From positions 1,922,001 to 1,986,000 of the forward strand of contig JAQPZY010001346.1 of assembly GCA_029931535.1 (NCBI GenBank): DNA of 64,000 nt, written 5' to 3'. A model generated the notes under the pieces. It saw nothing but the letters and a program-made list of their open reading frames with translations. It was not told the DNA's origin and searched no databases. The position numbers and the translations under genes are program-made. Of this stretch, positions 13,101 to 28,069 are shown piece after piece; within the stretch, counting starts at the first letter, position 1; every line of letters begins with the position of its first letter. This DNA is from Margaritifera margaritifera. Its lineage: Eukaryota; Mollusca; Bivalvia; Unionida; Margaritiferidae.

Positions 13101-13410
13101 ATGGTGTCAGATTTGTTCATCTTTAAATTGCTTTTATAAATAAACATCTTATTAACGCAGTTGCTTTCAGTGTCTTCACTAATCCAGTCCCAACCCGGCT
13201 TCATCCTGTGACATGCATTGTACATATTTTATAGTAGCAGCAGATCAATTATCTAGTTTTGAATAGCATTGTTGTCTAAAGACACAACAATGTGTAAAAA
13301 TTTTACAACATATACATGTAATTGTAGAAGGTCTCATGGAAGATTGGTCAGTTGACCAAATGAGCTTTTTCTTTAAATAAAGTCATTATTATTATTATTA
13401 TTTTTTATTT
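10188..13410 (+). pseudogene. CR1/L2-like LINE (RT domain to 3' tail), split by a solo LTR
   Basis: Reverse transcriptase reads through 10200-11110: KLDVRTATGLDGINAKFLK, NNYRPISFLSS, the QSGF box, VYLDLTMAFDLVNHKILLEK, SGIPQGSVLEPLLFLLYIND, and the catalytic box FTDDTTLY (two aspartates kept). After frameshifts near 11100, the C-terminal LRSISNNNLYLPKPNSEF and KLWNSIPPYIR follow (about 11400-11520). Stops lie at 10497 and in the QSGF region, so it is dead. The 3' UTR continues after the LTR at 13214 and ends aaataaagtcattattatta (about 13375-13400), like the LINE at 2593. The 5' end is truncated. Orientation is antisense to the host gene. Confidence 0.9.
11714..13213 (+). mobile_element. solo LTR (1500 bp) with TGCAT target duplication
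   Basis: The insert begins TGTCATGG and ends CCTGTGACA, giving 5-bp inverted ends TGTCA/TGACA, and is flanked by identical TGCAT copies (11709-11713 and 13214-13218). Removing it restores continuous LINE 3' UTR. No gag or pol and no second LTR are present, so it is a solo LTR left by recombination. A TATAAATAAACA polyadenylation-like signal lies near 13136. CpG content looks higher than the surroundings, suggesting a younger insertion. The parent family (Gypsy or BEL type) cannot be named; orientation is inferred from the AATAAA. Confidence 0.85.
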
Positions 13411-14110
13411 TTTTCGTAGTTGGAATAGTGTACAAGTGTGGTTCATTTTTAAAGCAAAATGTCAAAATGTAGCTGTGATTTAGGAAAAACTGAGCCATCT
13501 GCAAAACGAGCAGAACCCAGCAAAACTAAATTTCAGAACTCCTGGACATAGTTTGACTTTGTGAAGCACAGCAGCAAGATATAGCATTTTATTTTTTGCA
13601 CACTGCAAACACCATATTAACATTAGTCAACATAGCAACACCACTGAGCATGTTTGCAACTCCTTCGCAGCAATGCAGGTGCAGAGCAATAATTTTTTCT
13701 ATGCTGAGAAAAATTCCACAAGATCTTTGGGAAATTCAACAGTACCATTCAGTCTTCATATAACTGTCAAGATGAAAACAAATGACATTACATTCACCCC
13801 ATCCACTTCCAACTTCTGACAGCAACCATGACTGCATCTAATTAAGAAAATATTCCACTGTCCAATAGATTTTAAAGACAGAAATTTGGTATATATTTTT
13901 CTTTATTTAATGTCTGTTGTGGTTGTGTTATGTAAGTGTGGGCACATGTGTGCATGTGGATGGTGATAATATTGGACAATGCTAAGTCTACCAACTATTT
14001 TTGGTTTATAAGTATATTAAATACTTCAAAGAAAACAGAATTTTATTTTCTTTTTATCAAATTTGAATTTCCAGTAATTTTATGTAGGCTAATGTGAAAA
14101 GATAACTTAT
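13411..14110. other. intronic, unassigned
   Basis: AT-rich DNA with no recognised coding, repeat unit or RNA gene. Confidence 0.4.
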
Positions 14111-14345
14111 TCTCAAATGGACAACATGGCTTTTTCAGGTAATGCGCACTGACCCCCCTTGGGACCTCAAAATGCACCATTTGTCCCCCAAAATACCACA
14201 ACAATATCTGAGAATATGACAGGTATGCTGACGAGACCCCAAATGAGTGAGATTTCCAGCATTCCATGCAATCATTTAGAGGAATTCTGGCCCCTGAATG
14301 TCCATCTTCTCCAGATTTTGGATTTCCAGCAAAAGCTCTTCTGTT
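14110..14345 (-). repeat. degenerate family G fragment, reverse orientation
   Basis: gagaccccaaatgagtgaga, catttagaggaattctggcc and cctgaatgtccatcttctcc parallel the 9270-9480 fragment. Confidence 0.55.
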
Positions 14346-14667
14346 AAAGGCCCTATCAAGTAAACTGTAGTGAGTGGCACTCTTAGCAATATTCTAATTG
14401 CTAACAGTTCTAGTTTTCTTTACTCTGAAGTCCTATGAAGGAAGCACTGTCAAGTTAAGGATATACAGGCTTTGTGAACAGCCACACACTACTGTTGTTC
14501 CCATTATTGTTCTTGCTGCTGCCATTACTGTTTCATGAATAATTTGATTAAGACTCATATCAACCCTGTACAAATATTGCTGGTGAAAATGAAAAGTATT
14601 AATCAATAGTTACAGGTTTAAAGAGATCAAAGGAGGGTAAACTCTTGATCTGTAAAACTTATCATAC

Positions 14668-14836
14668 CCGTGACATCTGGATAAGGAACCTCAACACAAA
14701 CTTGGAGAAACCTGGAAGATAATCTGCCACAGTGGCACTGCAAAAACTAGACCTTTCGAAGTCCCTCAGCTGGGTATTGAGGAACCAGACAAAATGATGA
14801 AGTTCTGCCCAAGAAGGATTAGGGACTCCACAGTGC
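14668..14836 (-). CDS. RNF213: RNF213-like exon (NPSWAELHHFVWFLN motif)
   Basis: Acceptor tttatcttaccag, donor TCACGG|gtatga. It reads HCGVPNPSWAELHHFVWFLN, then TQLRDFERSSFCSATVADYL, then PGFSKFVLRFLIQMSR, ending in phase 0. This is one of the most recognisable RNF213 stretches (CGV.NP.W.EL..F..FLN.QL.D.E.S.FC). The upstream intron carries a long pyrimidine tract on the minus strand (plus-strand purine run 14861-14990). Confidence 0.96.
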
Positions 14837-14999
14837 CTGGTAAGATAAAACAAAATTATGAGAGAGACAGAGAGATAGGGACAGAGAGAAAAAGATTGGC
14901 AGCAGAGATAAACAGACAAACAGAAGCAGAGACAGAGAAATGCAGACTAATGGTGATATATGGAGAGAAAGACAGACTGAAATGGAGATAAAGCTCAAA

Positions 15000-16780
15000 A
15001 CAAACACTGAATAGAATCTGAAAATGAACCAGACATGTATCAATATGACATGGATACCCCAACAATATGATGCAAAGGCAAATTTTAAGGAAAACAAAAG
15101 AAAGGGGCCATAACCCTGTAAAATTGTAGTATCAAGCTTACATTGGGTAACTGTGTAAAAGAAAACGAAGTTGTTTCTTTTGTGACATGTTCTAGTCTGA
15201 CAACATGTAGACACATTAGGTAAAGGTTATTTATAATTGATGCATGTCAAATGTTAAGCAATGTTGAACTTAGACACTTGTTAAGGTTAGAAAATGCACT
15301 CAGATTTATTCTCAAGGTATGAATCTGCATCTTCTCGGTCCCTGGATGAGTATATAGTAAAGTTTTACTTGGTCCAGCCAATTTTTGCCTGGTCAGAATG
15401 AGAGAACAAGTTGTTTTCCTAAGCCCTGAAAATATAACTTGACTTACGTCTTCTTAATATAGCACCTCAATTTGTGTATTTGGTTGGAGTCCACAGTCCT
15501 TCAAAAGTTATTGAGCAGAAACAAAATTCAGGACAGATGGACTGACAGGAGTTACAATATATGCCCCCTCCACAAATATGGTAGGGAAATAAAAAATAGT
15601 CAGATAGAAGCAAATGAGGAACAGAAAGAAACACTTTACAAAAACAGGAAAAAGGCAGGCTTAAAGAGAGTCAAGAAGAGAAAGAAAAAAAACATACTGA
15701 GACTGAGAGAGATAGAGTGGCCAGAAAGGATGCAGCAAAAAAAGAGAAAGAGGAAATTAAAAATATACGCCTCTCCCTCAATAATTCATGACTTCTTCAT
15801 TGGTAGCAAATGGCAATAACAGAGTACAACCCTACATCATTTGCACTAATAAAAACAGTCAGCTCATGGCAGTTGTATAGTCCAGGAGTACTAAATCCAG
15901 ATTAAGGAAAATTAAAATTGGGTTGAAAAGATTGTAAATAGGAGCCTATTTCTCTCCTTTTCTGTAATAAAACCAGAGTGTAATCAATTATTACATAGCT
16001 CACCTCCACCTTCACTAGTCTCCTGTAGCCATTGTAAACAATAACATGAAGAAAATAAATTCAGACAAGAGTGATCTTGGCCCCTTTTATAACTAAAGAT
16101 CTGTTTTGCAATCTATTATCTTTACACTGTAACTTTTAATCATTTAAAAATTTAAAATCTGAACTTTTGATGGGCACTATATAAACAGTATTGTGCTGAC
16201 ATATTGTGAAATCACATAACTACCTACCTACCTACAGTGACAGGGCAAAAAAGACATAAAACAATTAAAAAAAAACCCATTCTTTTCTATCATCTCAAAA
16301 TAGAGCTAGTAAGTTTAAATCCACAGTAATAAGTTTATATATAAAAAAAAAAATTAATGTTGTTTTGTATTAATTTTTTTAAGTCATTGTTCTTGAAATT
16401 TGCTTCAGGAATTATTATCATTGTCCACCCCTAGAAGCTAGATTTTACTGGGTGAAAGTCACAGGCTTTGAGTAACCTTGGAGTGACAGCCAGCAGCAAT
16501 AATTACCTTGATTAACCACTACAGATGAGGCCTGACATGAAAAGCATGCAGTCCACTCACCTAATTCCTATATTAATTGGTATGTACAATACACAGTTAA
16601 CCTGAGGAGGGTAACACATCACAATATGCAATGTATAGTCGTTAATATGGAAAGTTTATCATTCAATTAACATATTTATTTCTACTTCCTTCTGAGCAAG
16701 ACTAGGATGTATATAGGTCTAGCATGGAAGAATCAGTGCATTCATAAACACAAATACTTAACCTATGTTAGTAAAGCATA
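15000..16780. other. intronic, purine-rich stretch and unassigned DNA
   Basis: 15590-15770 is strongly purine-rich on the plus strand and gives a spurious Lys/Arg-rich open frame. Around 16430-16620 is a less AT-rich, apparently non-repeated stretch with no coding signal. Confidence 0.4.
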
Positions 16781-16789
16781 AATGTAGGT

Positions 16790-17919
16790 CACAGTGACTT
16801 TTGATTTTAAGGATGCAGTATTAAGAGAGATGCAATTCCAATTATCAAGTTTCATGACTGGAACATACACACCACTCAAGAAATGAACTCTTAACACAAC
16901 AGTTTGAAGACAGTCTCTGAGCATGAAATAGAAACATAGAGACTGCTTTTGGCAAAAAAGATGTAGAACTCATCAAGATGCATCCACTCACAAAATTTCA
17001 TGATTCTAGGTAGGATAATATGCATATAACATGCTAAAAACTCATGCGGTCATGAGCTGAATGCAAAAACTAAACCAAAGCCAGTAAAAAATGAAATATA
17101 GGTCACAATGAGCCTCTTTTCTTGTGGAAGTAACAAAGATGCATCAATTTTTCATTTCTGGTATTAACCGTGCCTGCAACATAAACATTAAAAACAAAAT
17201 TTAACCCAAGTCAGTGAAGCATAACAAATGGTCAATACTGACCTAGTACTTAAATGAGGGAGAAATCTCTCATCAAGATGCATCCCCAAGTTTCATGAAT
17301 CTATATAGAATAGTATGTAACAAGCATGCCAAAAACCTATGCAGTCATGAACTAAATGCTACAATTTAACCTAAGCCAGTAAAATGTGAAATATAGGTCA
17401 CAGTTACCTCTTTTGGTATGTATGTAGTTCTAAGAGAGATGTATAAAATCATGAAGTTTAATGATTACAGTATGAACAGTAAAAATGTCAAATAAAACCA
17501 AAGTCAAGGAAACGTGAAACACAGGTCCAAGTGACCTACTTCAAAGATGAGGATGTAGTACTCATCAAGATGCATCCTATCATCAAGTTTAATGATTCCA
17601 GGTATGGCAGCATTATACAGGAGATAAAACACCAATGTGATCATGAGCTAAATGCAAAAACTTAACATAAGCCAGTAAAATGTTAAATGTAGGTCACAAT
17701 GACTTTCTTTTGTTGTAAGGGTATGGTACTAATAGGGATGCATACAATCACCAAGTTCAATGATTCTGGCATGAAATGTGCTTGAGACTGAATCCAGGGC
17801 AATGAAGCATAAAATGTGGGTCACAGTGACCTACTGCTGTGACAAGGGTGTAGAACTCATCAAGATACATCCCCTCACCAAACTTCATGAATCTTTGTAT
17901 AACAGTATGTATACCCAAG
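16790..17919 (+). repeat. family D satellite array (~290-bp dimer), first part
   Basis: Two alternating half-units of about 130-160 bp: one with agccagtaaaatgtgaaat (17080, 17376, 17664), the other with agtcagtgaagcat.aaat (17213, 17502, 17800). Each is followed by aggtcacagtgacct-like text, then tcatcaagatgcatcccctc and tttcatgattctag. The array is cut by a MULE at 17920 and resumes at 19280. Confidence 0.85.
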
Positions 17920-19279
17920 GAGTCTAGGACTTTACCCCCTGTCTATTACCCCCCTGCCATCACCCCCCCATCATTTACCCCCTCTGTATGTTACCCCCCG
18001 TTCTGTTACCCCCCCGGCCGGTCTATTACTATATAACATATAATTGTTATACCCCAGAATAAACAATAAATTAAAATAAATTTCAGAAGAATTTATTGTA
18101 CAATTTTATTTTAGTTAATTAATCTCAGCCTTGAAAACATATACTTGTCCTGGAATATTCAATATTAAATTCATCATATCATAATGTTATAGTACCATAA
18201 AATATGTTATATTGATATGATTACAGCTGAATGTTATGTGCGATCCCTCGCAAATATTCATAGTGCTCTCTATTAGCAAAGTCATTAACAATGTTCATAA
18301 TCCGAGCATTGCAGTCATGATATTTCTTTCGAGTTGGTTCCGCTGGATATCCTCCAAGTCGCTGAGAAATTATCATGTTCAGGAATGATTGCTCTCTTTG
18401 AAGGATTGTCAAAAAGCGCCAAATGTTTGGACGGTCAGCAGCAATGGCAGCTTGCATTTTTCGATGCCAACCTTCAACGCTGTTGTCAGTACGAGGTAAT
18501 TCATTTTCAACACGGTTGTGTACACTCCAAACTTGAGGAACAAAGACAGGATTAGCTCGGTTTCGACGTCTTCTTCTGCCGATGTAGTTATCTTCAAAAT
18601 AATCTAACAATTGATTCATGTCATCGTCTTCTGTAAGTTCTTGAAGTTCTTTGTAAACCTGCACAGTGTAAGAAAGCGGAACAAAAGCCAAAGCAGCTAC
18701 CATTCTAACTGACATTGCAAAATCTGCATCATCTTGATATCTTTGCTGAAATCCAAGAGCTTGTACTTTTCGGTATATGCTCTGAGAAAAATGATAAAAA
18801 CATCCATGTACATCTATTCCTGCGTAGCATTCTGCAAGCGAATTCATGGCTGCTTTTTCATAATCCATCATAACTGTTGCAGGCTGAGCATTGGGAATTA
18901 GTGCCTTTATCCCCATGAAAATCATTTATATTGATGTGAAGCCAATACTCTTATCAGATTGTGTTTGTGTACACTTAATTAGAAACCATTTCTGCCCGAA
19001 TTATATTCAATGAGGTGAAACCAACACAATAGTATAGATTGAGCACAGATTAAACTGCGGTAAAGCCAACACAATATGTATTTGCTTTAGTTCCATTGAT
19101 TGAGCACAGGATAAAACCATTTTGAGGTGAAACCAAGGCAGCTCTTCGTCGTTGCGGGGGGGGGACGTAATTAACCGGGGGGTAATATATATACCGAGGG
19201 GGTAAATGATGGGGGGGGGGGTAATGGCAGGGGGGTGTTGGCAGGGGGGTAATTGACAGGGGGGTAAAGTCCTGGTTCC
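17920..19279 (-). mobile_element. MULE-type DNA transposon, internally deleted, with 9-bp target duplication
   Basis: The 1360-bp element is flanked by ATACCCAAG at 17911-17919 and 19280-19288, the 9-bp duplication typical of MULEs. Its long terminal inverted repeats are made of aggactttaccccc and further attaccccc blocks on the left and the mirrored gggggtaa blocks on the right (about 19157-19279). Removing the element restores family D sequence (tgtatacccaag-tcagtgaag). Confidence 0.9.
18221..18925 (-). pseudogene. MULE transposase, C-terminal part
   Basis: 234 residues open on the minus strand. Early residues ALIPNAQPATVMMDYEKAAM carry the second catalytic aspartate; GCFYHFSQSIYRKVQALGF is the characteristic C..(F/Y)H..Q motif of the MULE domain; ALAFVPLS follows; and TDNSVEGWHRKMQ contains the glutamate of the DDE triad. 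The N-terminal part with the first aspartate and any FLYWCH/WRKY-type DNA-binding domain is missing: stops lie immediately upstream (18930-18960). The ORF is otherwise intact, implying recent insertion or selection before the deletion. The element is probably mobile only in trans, if at all. Confidence 0.85.
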
Positions 19280-19377
19280 ATACCCAAGTCAGTGAAGACT
19301 GAAATATAGGTCACACTGACCTACTTCTATAATGAGGATGTAGTACTTATCAAGATACATCACCTCAACAAATTTCA
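19280..19377 (+). repeat. family D, continuation after MULE
   Basis: cagtgaagactgaaatatag, an exact AGGTCACACTGACCT palindrome at 19308-19322 and catcaagatacatcacctca continue the array. Confidence 0.85.
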
Positions 19378-21939
<2,562 letters not shown>

Positions 21940-22965
21940 AACAGTACATACACAGGGTGCTAAAAACCTATTTGTTCATTAGCGAAATGCAAAAAACTAA
22001 CCTAAGCCAGTAAAATGTGAAATGTAGGTCACTGTGACATTCTTTTGTGGTTAGGGTATAGTACTAATAGAGATGCATGCAATCTTTTAGTTTTATTGAT
22101 TCTAGCATGAACAGAGTTTGAGAAATAAACCTGAAACACAAAATTGAACCCAAGTCAGTGAAGCATGAAATATAGGTCACAGTTACTTACTTTTGTGATG
22201 AGTAGTACTCATCAAGCTGCATCCCCTACCCAAGCTTCATGAATCTAGATGTAACAGTATACAAGCTAATCAAACAAACTTAACCTACTCCAGTAAAATG
22301 TGAAATTTAGGTCACATGGACCTTCCTTTGTGACAAAGGTATGTTACTAATAGAGATACATACAATCACAAAGTTTAATGAATCTAGGCACAACTGTATA
22401 TATACAAGGTGCTAAAAACCTTATTTGGTCATGAGCAAAATGCAAAAACTCAACCTAAGCCAGTAAAATTTGAAATGTAGTTCACAGTGACATTCTTTTG
22501 TAGCAATGGTATGGTACTAATAGAGATGCATATAGTCTTCTAGGTTCTATGATTCTAGCATAAACAGTGCATGAGAAATAAAACTGAAACATAAAATTTA
22601 ACCAAAGTCAGTAAAGTGTGAAATATAGATCACAGTGACCTACATTTGTGATGAGAGTGTATAACAGTACATATACAGGGTACAAAAACCTATTGGGCAT
22701 AAGATAAATGCAAACACTTAACTTAAGCCCGTAAAATGTGAAATGCTGGTCACATTCACCTTCATTTGTCATAAGGGTGTGGTACTAACAGAGACACATA
22801 CAATCATATAGTTTGATGATTTTATCATGAGCAGAGCTTGAGAAATAAACTTAAACACAAAATTTAATCAAAGTCAGTGAAGAATGAAATATAGGTCCTA
22901 TATTTGTGATGAGGGTGTAGTACTCATCAAGATGCATCCAATCAACATATCCTGTATGAAATAGA
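21940..22965 (+). repeat. family D satellite array, second copy
   Basis: The same alternation: ccagtaaaatgtgaaat types at 22005, 22286, 22459 and 22727; agtcagtgaag/agtcagtaaag types at 22153, 22606 and 22872. One half-unit is missing between 22286 and 22459. Confidence 0.85.
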
Positions 22966-23733
22966 GAGGCGGACACCACCTGTCATTGAGATGGAAACCA
23001 CTTGGTTTTCACCTGGAATGGAAATATTCCAGGCAGAGTAGATCAGGAGGCATAATTTTAATAAGATTTCAGTCTGTTTTATGCAGCTCTTCTGAGGCGT
23101 AATTTAAATTTTTCCACCTGCCTATGGCAGAAAATACTGAGAGTCATGTTTTGAGATGTCATTTTTTCCCTTTGAAATTTGTACAAGTTGGAAATTTGGT
23201 CTTAGAATTCAGAGGAGGAGGATTTCTATAAGAGTTAATAACAAATAACTTTCACCACAGATAAATAAAAAAAAGGGCTTTAATATATGGTTTTCCATTT
23301 CTATAGACCTAACTTTGAATTTATTTTTTTAAGTTGTTAAGCAAACCAAAATATCTGCAATTATTATGAAATACCAATTGTGACCATTTTAAATTTGCTA
23401 AATGCACTGTAAAATTACAAACTGGAAAGTCTTGCATTCCTGACTTTTTTCTTACTGTTCTCTTCTAGAGTGTTACAAATTCTGTCAACCCCAATCTGTC
23501 AACAGGCATTATTTAGGTTTGTACCAAAAAATGTTTTTTTAAAAAAAAAAAAATTTAAACAGCAGAAGTGTTACTAAGAAATAAATGCAACATGAGTGAA
23601 GTATACATTTTCACTCATATTCTGAAATGAAACCTGTAGATTAGCTTTTAATTTCCAGTAATTCCATTTTTGTTACATACTTAATATTATTACCAGATTT
23701 ATATAATTTTAAATGTGGTAAATATCAAAACTT

Positions 23734-23768
<35 letters not shown>

Positions 23769-26136
23769 CTGTCACTATGCATAGATTGAAGAAAAGTAAA
23801 TACATGGGATTTTATTTCCTGATTATAAATTTCCATACAATGTCAATGATTAAATAATGAGTATTATTTTTTCCCATGAGGAAAAAAAATCGATCATTAT
23901 TCATAAAAATTTCATTCTTACGAATCTTTTCCTTTGATTCTTATTATCGAACATGGTATACCTGTCCTTGTCATTGTTATTGAAAAATATATTTTAGCTG
24001 CTAAATTCCTGACACACACTGGAATAGATTAATTATGGTTAGCAAGTACTGTCATGGAGTGATCTGTGAGACAAAGGCTCATTAGTTTTTTTTTAAAGAT
24101 GTAAAGAACTTAACATCTGACAGATATAATGTTTCCGCCCTTCGAAAATAGATGGTAAAACTAAAATGAAGGATCTTTTTAAAGGATGATCATGAATAGC
24201 ATTTAGATATGTTTCTAAGACTGTAAAGTGATTTTGGAATGTTGAACTAAATTAAATGCTTATGTTGATTTGAAAAACAGGTAAATAATCATATTTGTGT
24301 CCATGTTACATAGTACATGTTGCTGTAATCTGATTTAATGGATGGTACCTGAGCCATATGGGAAGCAGGAGAGGATTCATCAATTTTTTTCTGATGATTT
24401 GTTTAGAAGAGGTGGTTCATTGTACCTTAAATGGTTAAAATTATTGTAAATTCACCTAAAAGTGTACTATTTTCATGGGGGGAGGGGGAACTATCTGACA
24501 ACATCCACTCTGCCCCCTATCTGGATTCATTACTGGAGTGAAGAAAAGTGTCTAAAGCCATAAGGAAAAAAGTGAAGATTTCCCTTCATACTGGAGAAAA
24601 CAGCTGTGAGAGATTCCTTATGCTGAAGAGCTTGCCTTTCTGTGGACTGATCTGGACTTCTGGAATCTTTCTATAGTAATTTATTTCATATGTTCCAAAA
24701 TCACACCCACTATAAGTCCCCATTATTTGCATTATGTGCAACAATTTGGCAAGGAAAGCAGTATATTTCATTTTAGAAAAAGACAATGTAACAGGTAATG
24801 AAATATATCTTGTGTATGAAGTGCTATTACAAAAGAAATTGAACAGCATATCAGTACATCATGATACTCTATTGAGAGGTTTCATTTAAACAAACTTTTA
24901 AATTCTGCAATAGAAACTACTAATATATTTCACAAGTGTATGAAAGAATGTTTAAATTTGATAAATACTGTTTCAAGCAATTATGAATAATACTGTTTCA
25001 AACAATTATGAATTTGTATTCCTTCCTTCCACTTTGTTTCCTTTGATTTATTTATATATTTTAGAGGTCCCCAGTGAAACTGCATTATTAATAGTGGGCA
25101 AAGTTTGAGCATGTGTAATGAGTTCTTTACAAAGTGTGTATATGTAAAACAAAACAGGTTAAAGCTACAACCCCAGCAGTTGGAAAATGGTGGCACTGAA
25201 TGTGCATGTTGTATCTGCCATTATCTTCCAGTGTTTTGCACATGAGCCATTACAAAAAGACCGACAGGACTTCTACAATTGCAACAAAATCAGAATTCTC
25301 ATCATTTGTATCAACAATCACAAAGTACCTAACAAGTCCAAAATGTTACAAGATCCCTATTTATGATACAAAACATCAGAGTTGTCACATTTTTTCATCC
25401 TTGCATACTCATGACCATAAATTAGGTTTCCATTTAATTCAAGTTGGTTTAAACTTTTGAATGTGTGTTTACCAATAAAATACAAAATTTGAAATAACTT
25501 TCGTTATTTATTTTTTTTAAATTAATTTATTTATTTCTTGTTTAATGGGGGTTCATCAAAACAGAAACATTTTTTTTTTTAAATTCCAGGAAGGCCTGAC
25601 CATAACATTCTTCAAAATGATGCTTGATACTCCCTTAAAATGATGCCCATCACATTCCATAAAAACATCATTCTGTTTCAGGCATCTAAATATTTTTCTA
25701 GGTGACAAGCTAAAGCATTTTACCAGGTGTCAAGCTAAAGTGCATTTCCAGGAATCACTAATTTATATATTTCACTTCCAATTCCACCTGACTTACATCT
25801 CAATTCCACTTGGTTTACATCTCAGATCAGTTAGTCTTAATATTAATTCTCATGCCTGGAATTTTTTTCAAAATGATGCCTCGTATACATCTTAATTACA
25901 GCCAAAAAAATTCATACAGGAAGTTCAATGATTCCAGGTATAACAGTACTTATACAGTGTGTAAAATAAATTAGCTAAAAGCAAAAACTTATGCAAGAAT
26001 GTAAAACTAATGTACATGTATGTACACATTTGGCCCCCCCTCCCCTACAGTTAGGTGCTATGAAACTCACTCCAAACTGCTGCCTGGGACCTAGGAAGAA
26101 AGAATGGTTGACATTCGGTTAGGGTGTACCTATGTA
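22966..26136. other. intronic, mostly unassigned; (AAT)n at 23737 and a repeated block near 24000
   Basis: A block at about 23990-24085 (ctgctaaattcctgacacac, aattatggttagcaagtact, tctg.gagacaaag) recurs at 42120-42205. 25590-25850 has short local repeats (aaaatgatgc, gtcaagctaaag). Minus-strand frames at 24586-24849 and 24981-25196 show no family match. Confidence 0.45.
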
Positions 26137-28069
26137 CAGTAGGACCCCGCTATAGCACGATGGTCGGGGTCCACAAAACGGGATCGTGCTATGTCCCGAA
26201 CCGTGCTATAACCAACTTAGACAAAACCAAGTAATTTTCTGAAGAAAACGATGCATGCACCGAAAAAAAAAAAAGAAAGGGGGGGGGGGGGGTAAATTGT
26301 GGGCTCAAAACAATGAGCTTCATTGGCACAGTTACCATCTTAAATCAATGCATAATAAACGATAAATACACATGCAGTGAAAACAGAGATTGCACATATA
26401 ATATTTTACTTTATTCAGAGAACCATGCATTGGTACATTTATATGTAAATGTCTATTGCATAGCATGAATAGTTAAAGGATCAACACGTGTACTCACCAG
26501 CCAATCTCATGGCATGCGTAGGAGTGAGTCCATAATAATTCCATCGAAAATAAGCACACAGAAGTATAATATCATTGTCTGATAAAGTTCTGAAATCCTA
26601 CATCGTTGTCTAGTCATTGTAAATCATCATCGTCTAGTCATCGTAAATCACGTCCGACTCCGATTCTTCAGCTGTACTGTCATATGCGGGTGCTTATGCA
26701 GAGACTGGCCTTGGGCTCTTGCAAGTAACACTTTGATCATAAAGTCAGAAATCTATTAAAGGGTGCAACTGGACACGTGTCAATTGTGCGGCAAGATCAC
26801 AGGGAGTTCAAATAACTACCCTATGTTACTTGGCACTGAACAAACTCGCGGCTTGATCAAAGAATTGTCACATGGGAAAACAAAGAGTGTGCCTTTGCAA
26901 GCTAAGGGATTAAGGTCAAAGTATATGCACAGGAAGTTGTAGAACTCTACTTGAAAACAAAGTGAGTGCTTTTACAAGCCAGAGGCTTATCGCCCCACGT
27001 GCACTGGCAGATAACTTGGGAAATATCACTTGGGAATTAAATCTGACTTGTGGAAACACCGGACTTAATCCTGTCCATGGCTTCAAGCTTCTCTTTAACA
27101 GAAAAAGCTTAACGTTTCCGTGTACTGTTATCCATTGTAAATAACTACTAATTAAAACTCTGACACCTATTTGTTTGAACGACTACAGCAATAATAATTG
27201 TTAATCAACAATGGGGTCATTTTTATAGGGAATGTACAATATTATTCACTGGTCAACTGATTGCGTGGCGATTGTCTAACAACACCGCTAAGCCACGTTG
27301 GCGGCTTTCGTTTTTTTTATGTTTTATAAATCATTGCCGCATGGTTTGAACAACTTTTAGCTTTGAGATTGACTTTGATGATATTCAATGACTTAAATTA
27401 ATTGATTTATAAATTCAGGTGCGAATCTTTTATCAGCCACCGCATTGTTTGGTGCTTGGCTGTGCATGCAGTTGAATGAGCAAACATATGTCAGCTATTG
27501 TTTGAGCAACGATTGTACACAGAATGTATTGAAGACAAACACAAAGAAGACTTAATGACTTTATTGTTCATGTATCAGTAATAATAAGATTAACACTTGT
27601 CGACTTTAAAATGAGCTGACATCTTTCACAAATAAACTAAGATCAAAGTGCAGTGATTGACTACTGACACATTTGAAATGAACATTCACAAATAGAAATG
27701 TTCAGCATCTTTATTCATATAATGAAAGATGCAATCATAAGACACTTTTCTTCAAGAATACAATACAGCTTGCCAAATTAATAAATCAAACTCTTGTTAA
27801 TTTTGGCACAAAATTTTGCAGTAGTTCAAGAAATTGGCGAAACTAATGGAAAATTTTTGTATCCACGCCACGATCGTATTATATCCAAATTCATACACCA
27901 TCTCTTCCCCAAAATGATAAAAAAATTTCTACACATTATTTTTCGTACTTTGAAAAATAATTTTTTTTTTCATGTACGAAAAAATAGATGAAATTTTGGG
28001 AGAAATGCCACGATCGTGTTATATCCGAATTCATGCTATAACGAAGCGTGCTATAGCGGGGTCCTACTG
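26137..28069. mobile_element. pogo/Tigger-type DNA element (1933 bp), TA target site
   Basis: Terminal inverted repeats are identical over 23 bases, starting CAGTAGGACCCCGCTATAGC, and TA flanks both ends (26135-26136, 28070-28071). Subterminal blocks repeat atcgtgctatatc-like phrases, as in Tigger ends. No intact transposase is visible. On the minus strand near 26500-26700 short frames (RTLSDNDIILLCAYFRWNYY preceded by acidic EESESDVIYDD) may be transposase or captured sequence. Perfect ends suggest recent movement. Confidence 0.85.

Noticed and set aside
14819..15214. Long hydrophobic minus-strand frame (131 codons) next to the 14668-14836 exon
   Set aside because: It is the pyrimidine-rich intron upstream of the acceptor; the exon itself is in another frame.
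15472..15819. 115-codon plus-strand frame rich in Lys/Arg/Glu
   Set aside because: Composition follows a purine-rich tract; no domain, no splice context, and no relation to the minus-strand gene.
24586..25196. Two minus-strand frames considered as exons
   Set aside because: No RNF213-like motif, no convincing splice pair, and phases of known exons already chain across this intron.
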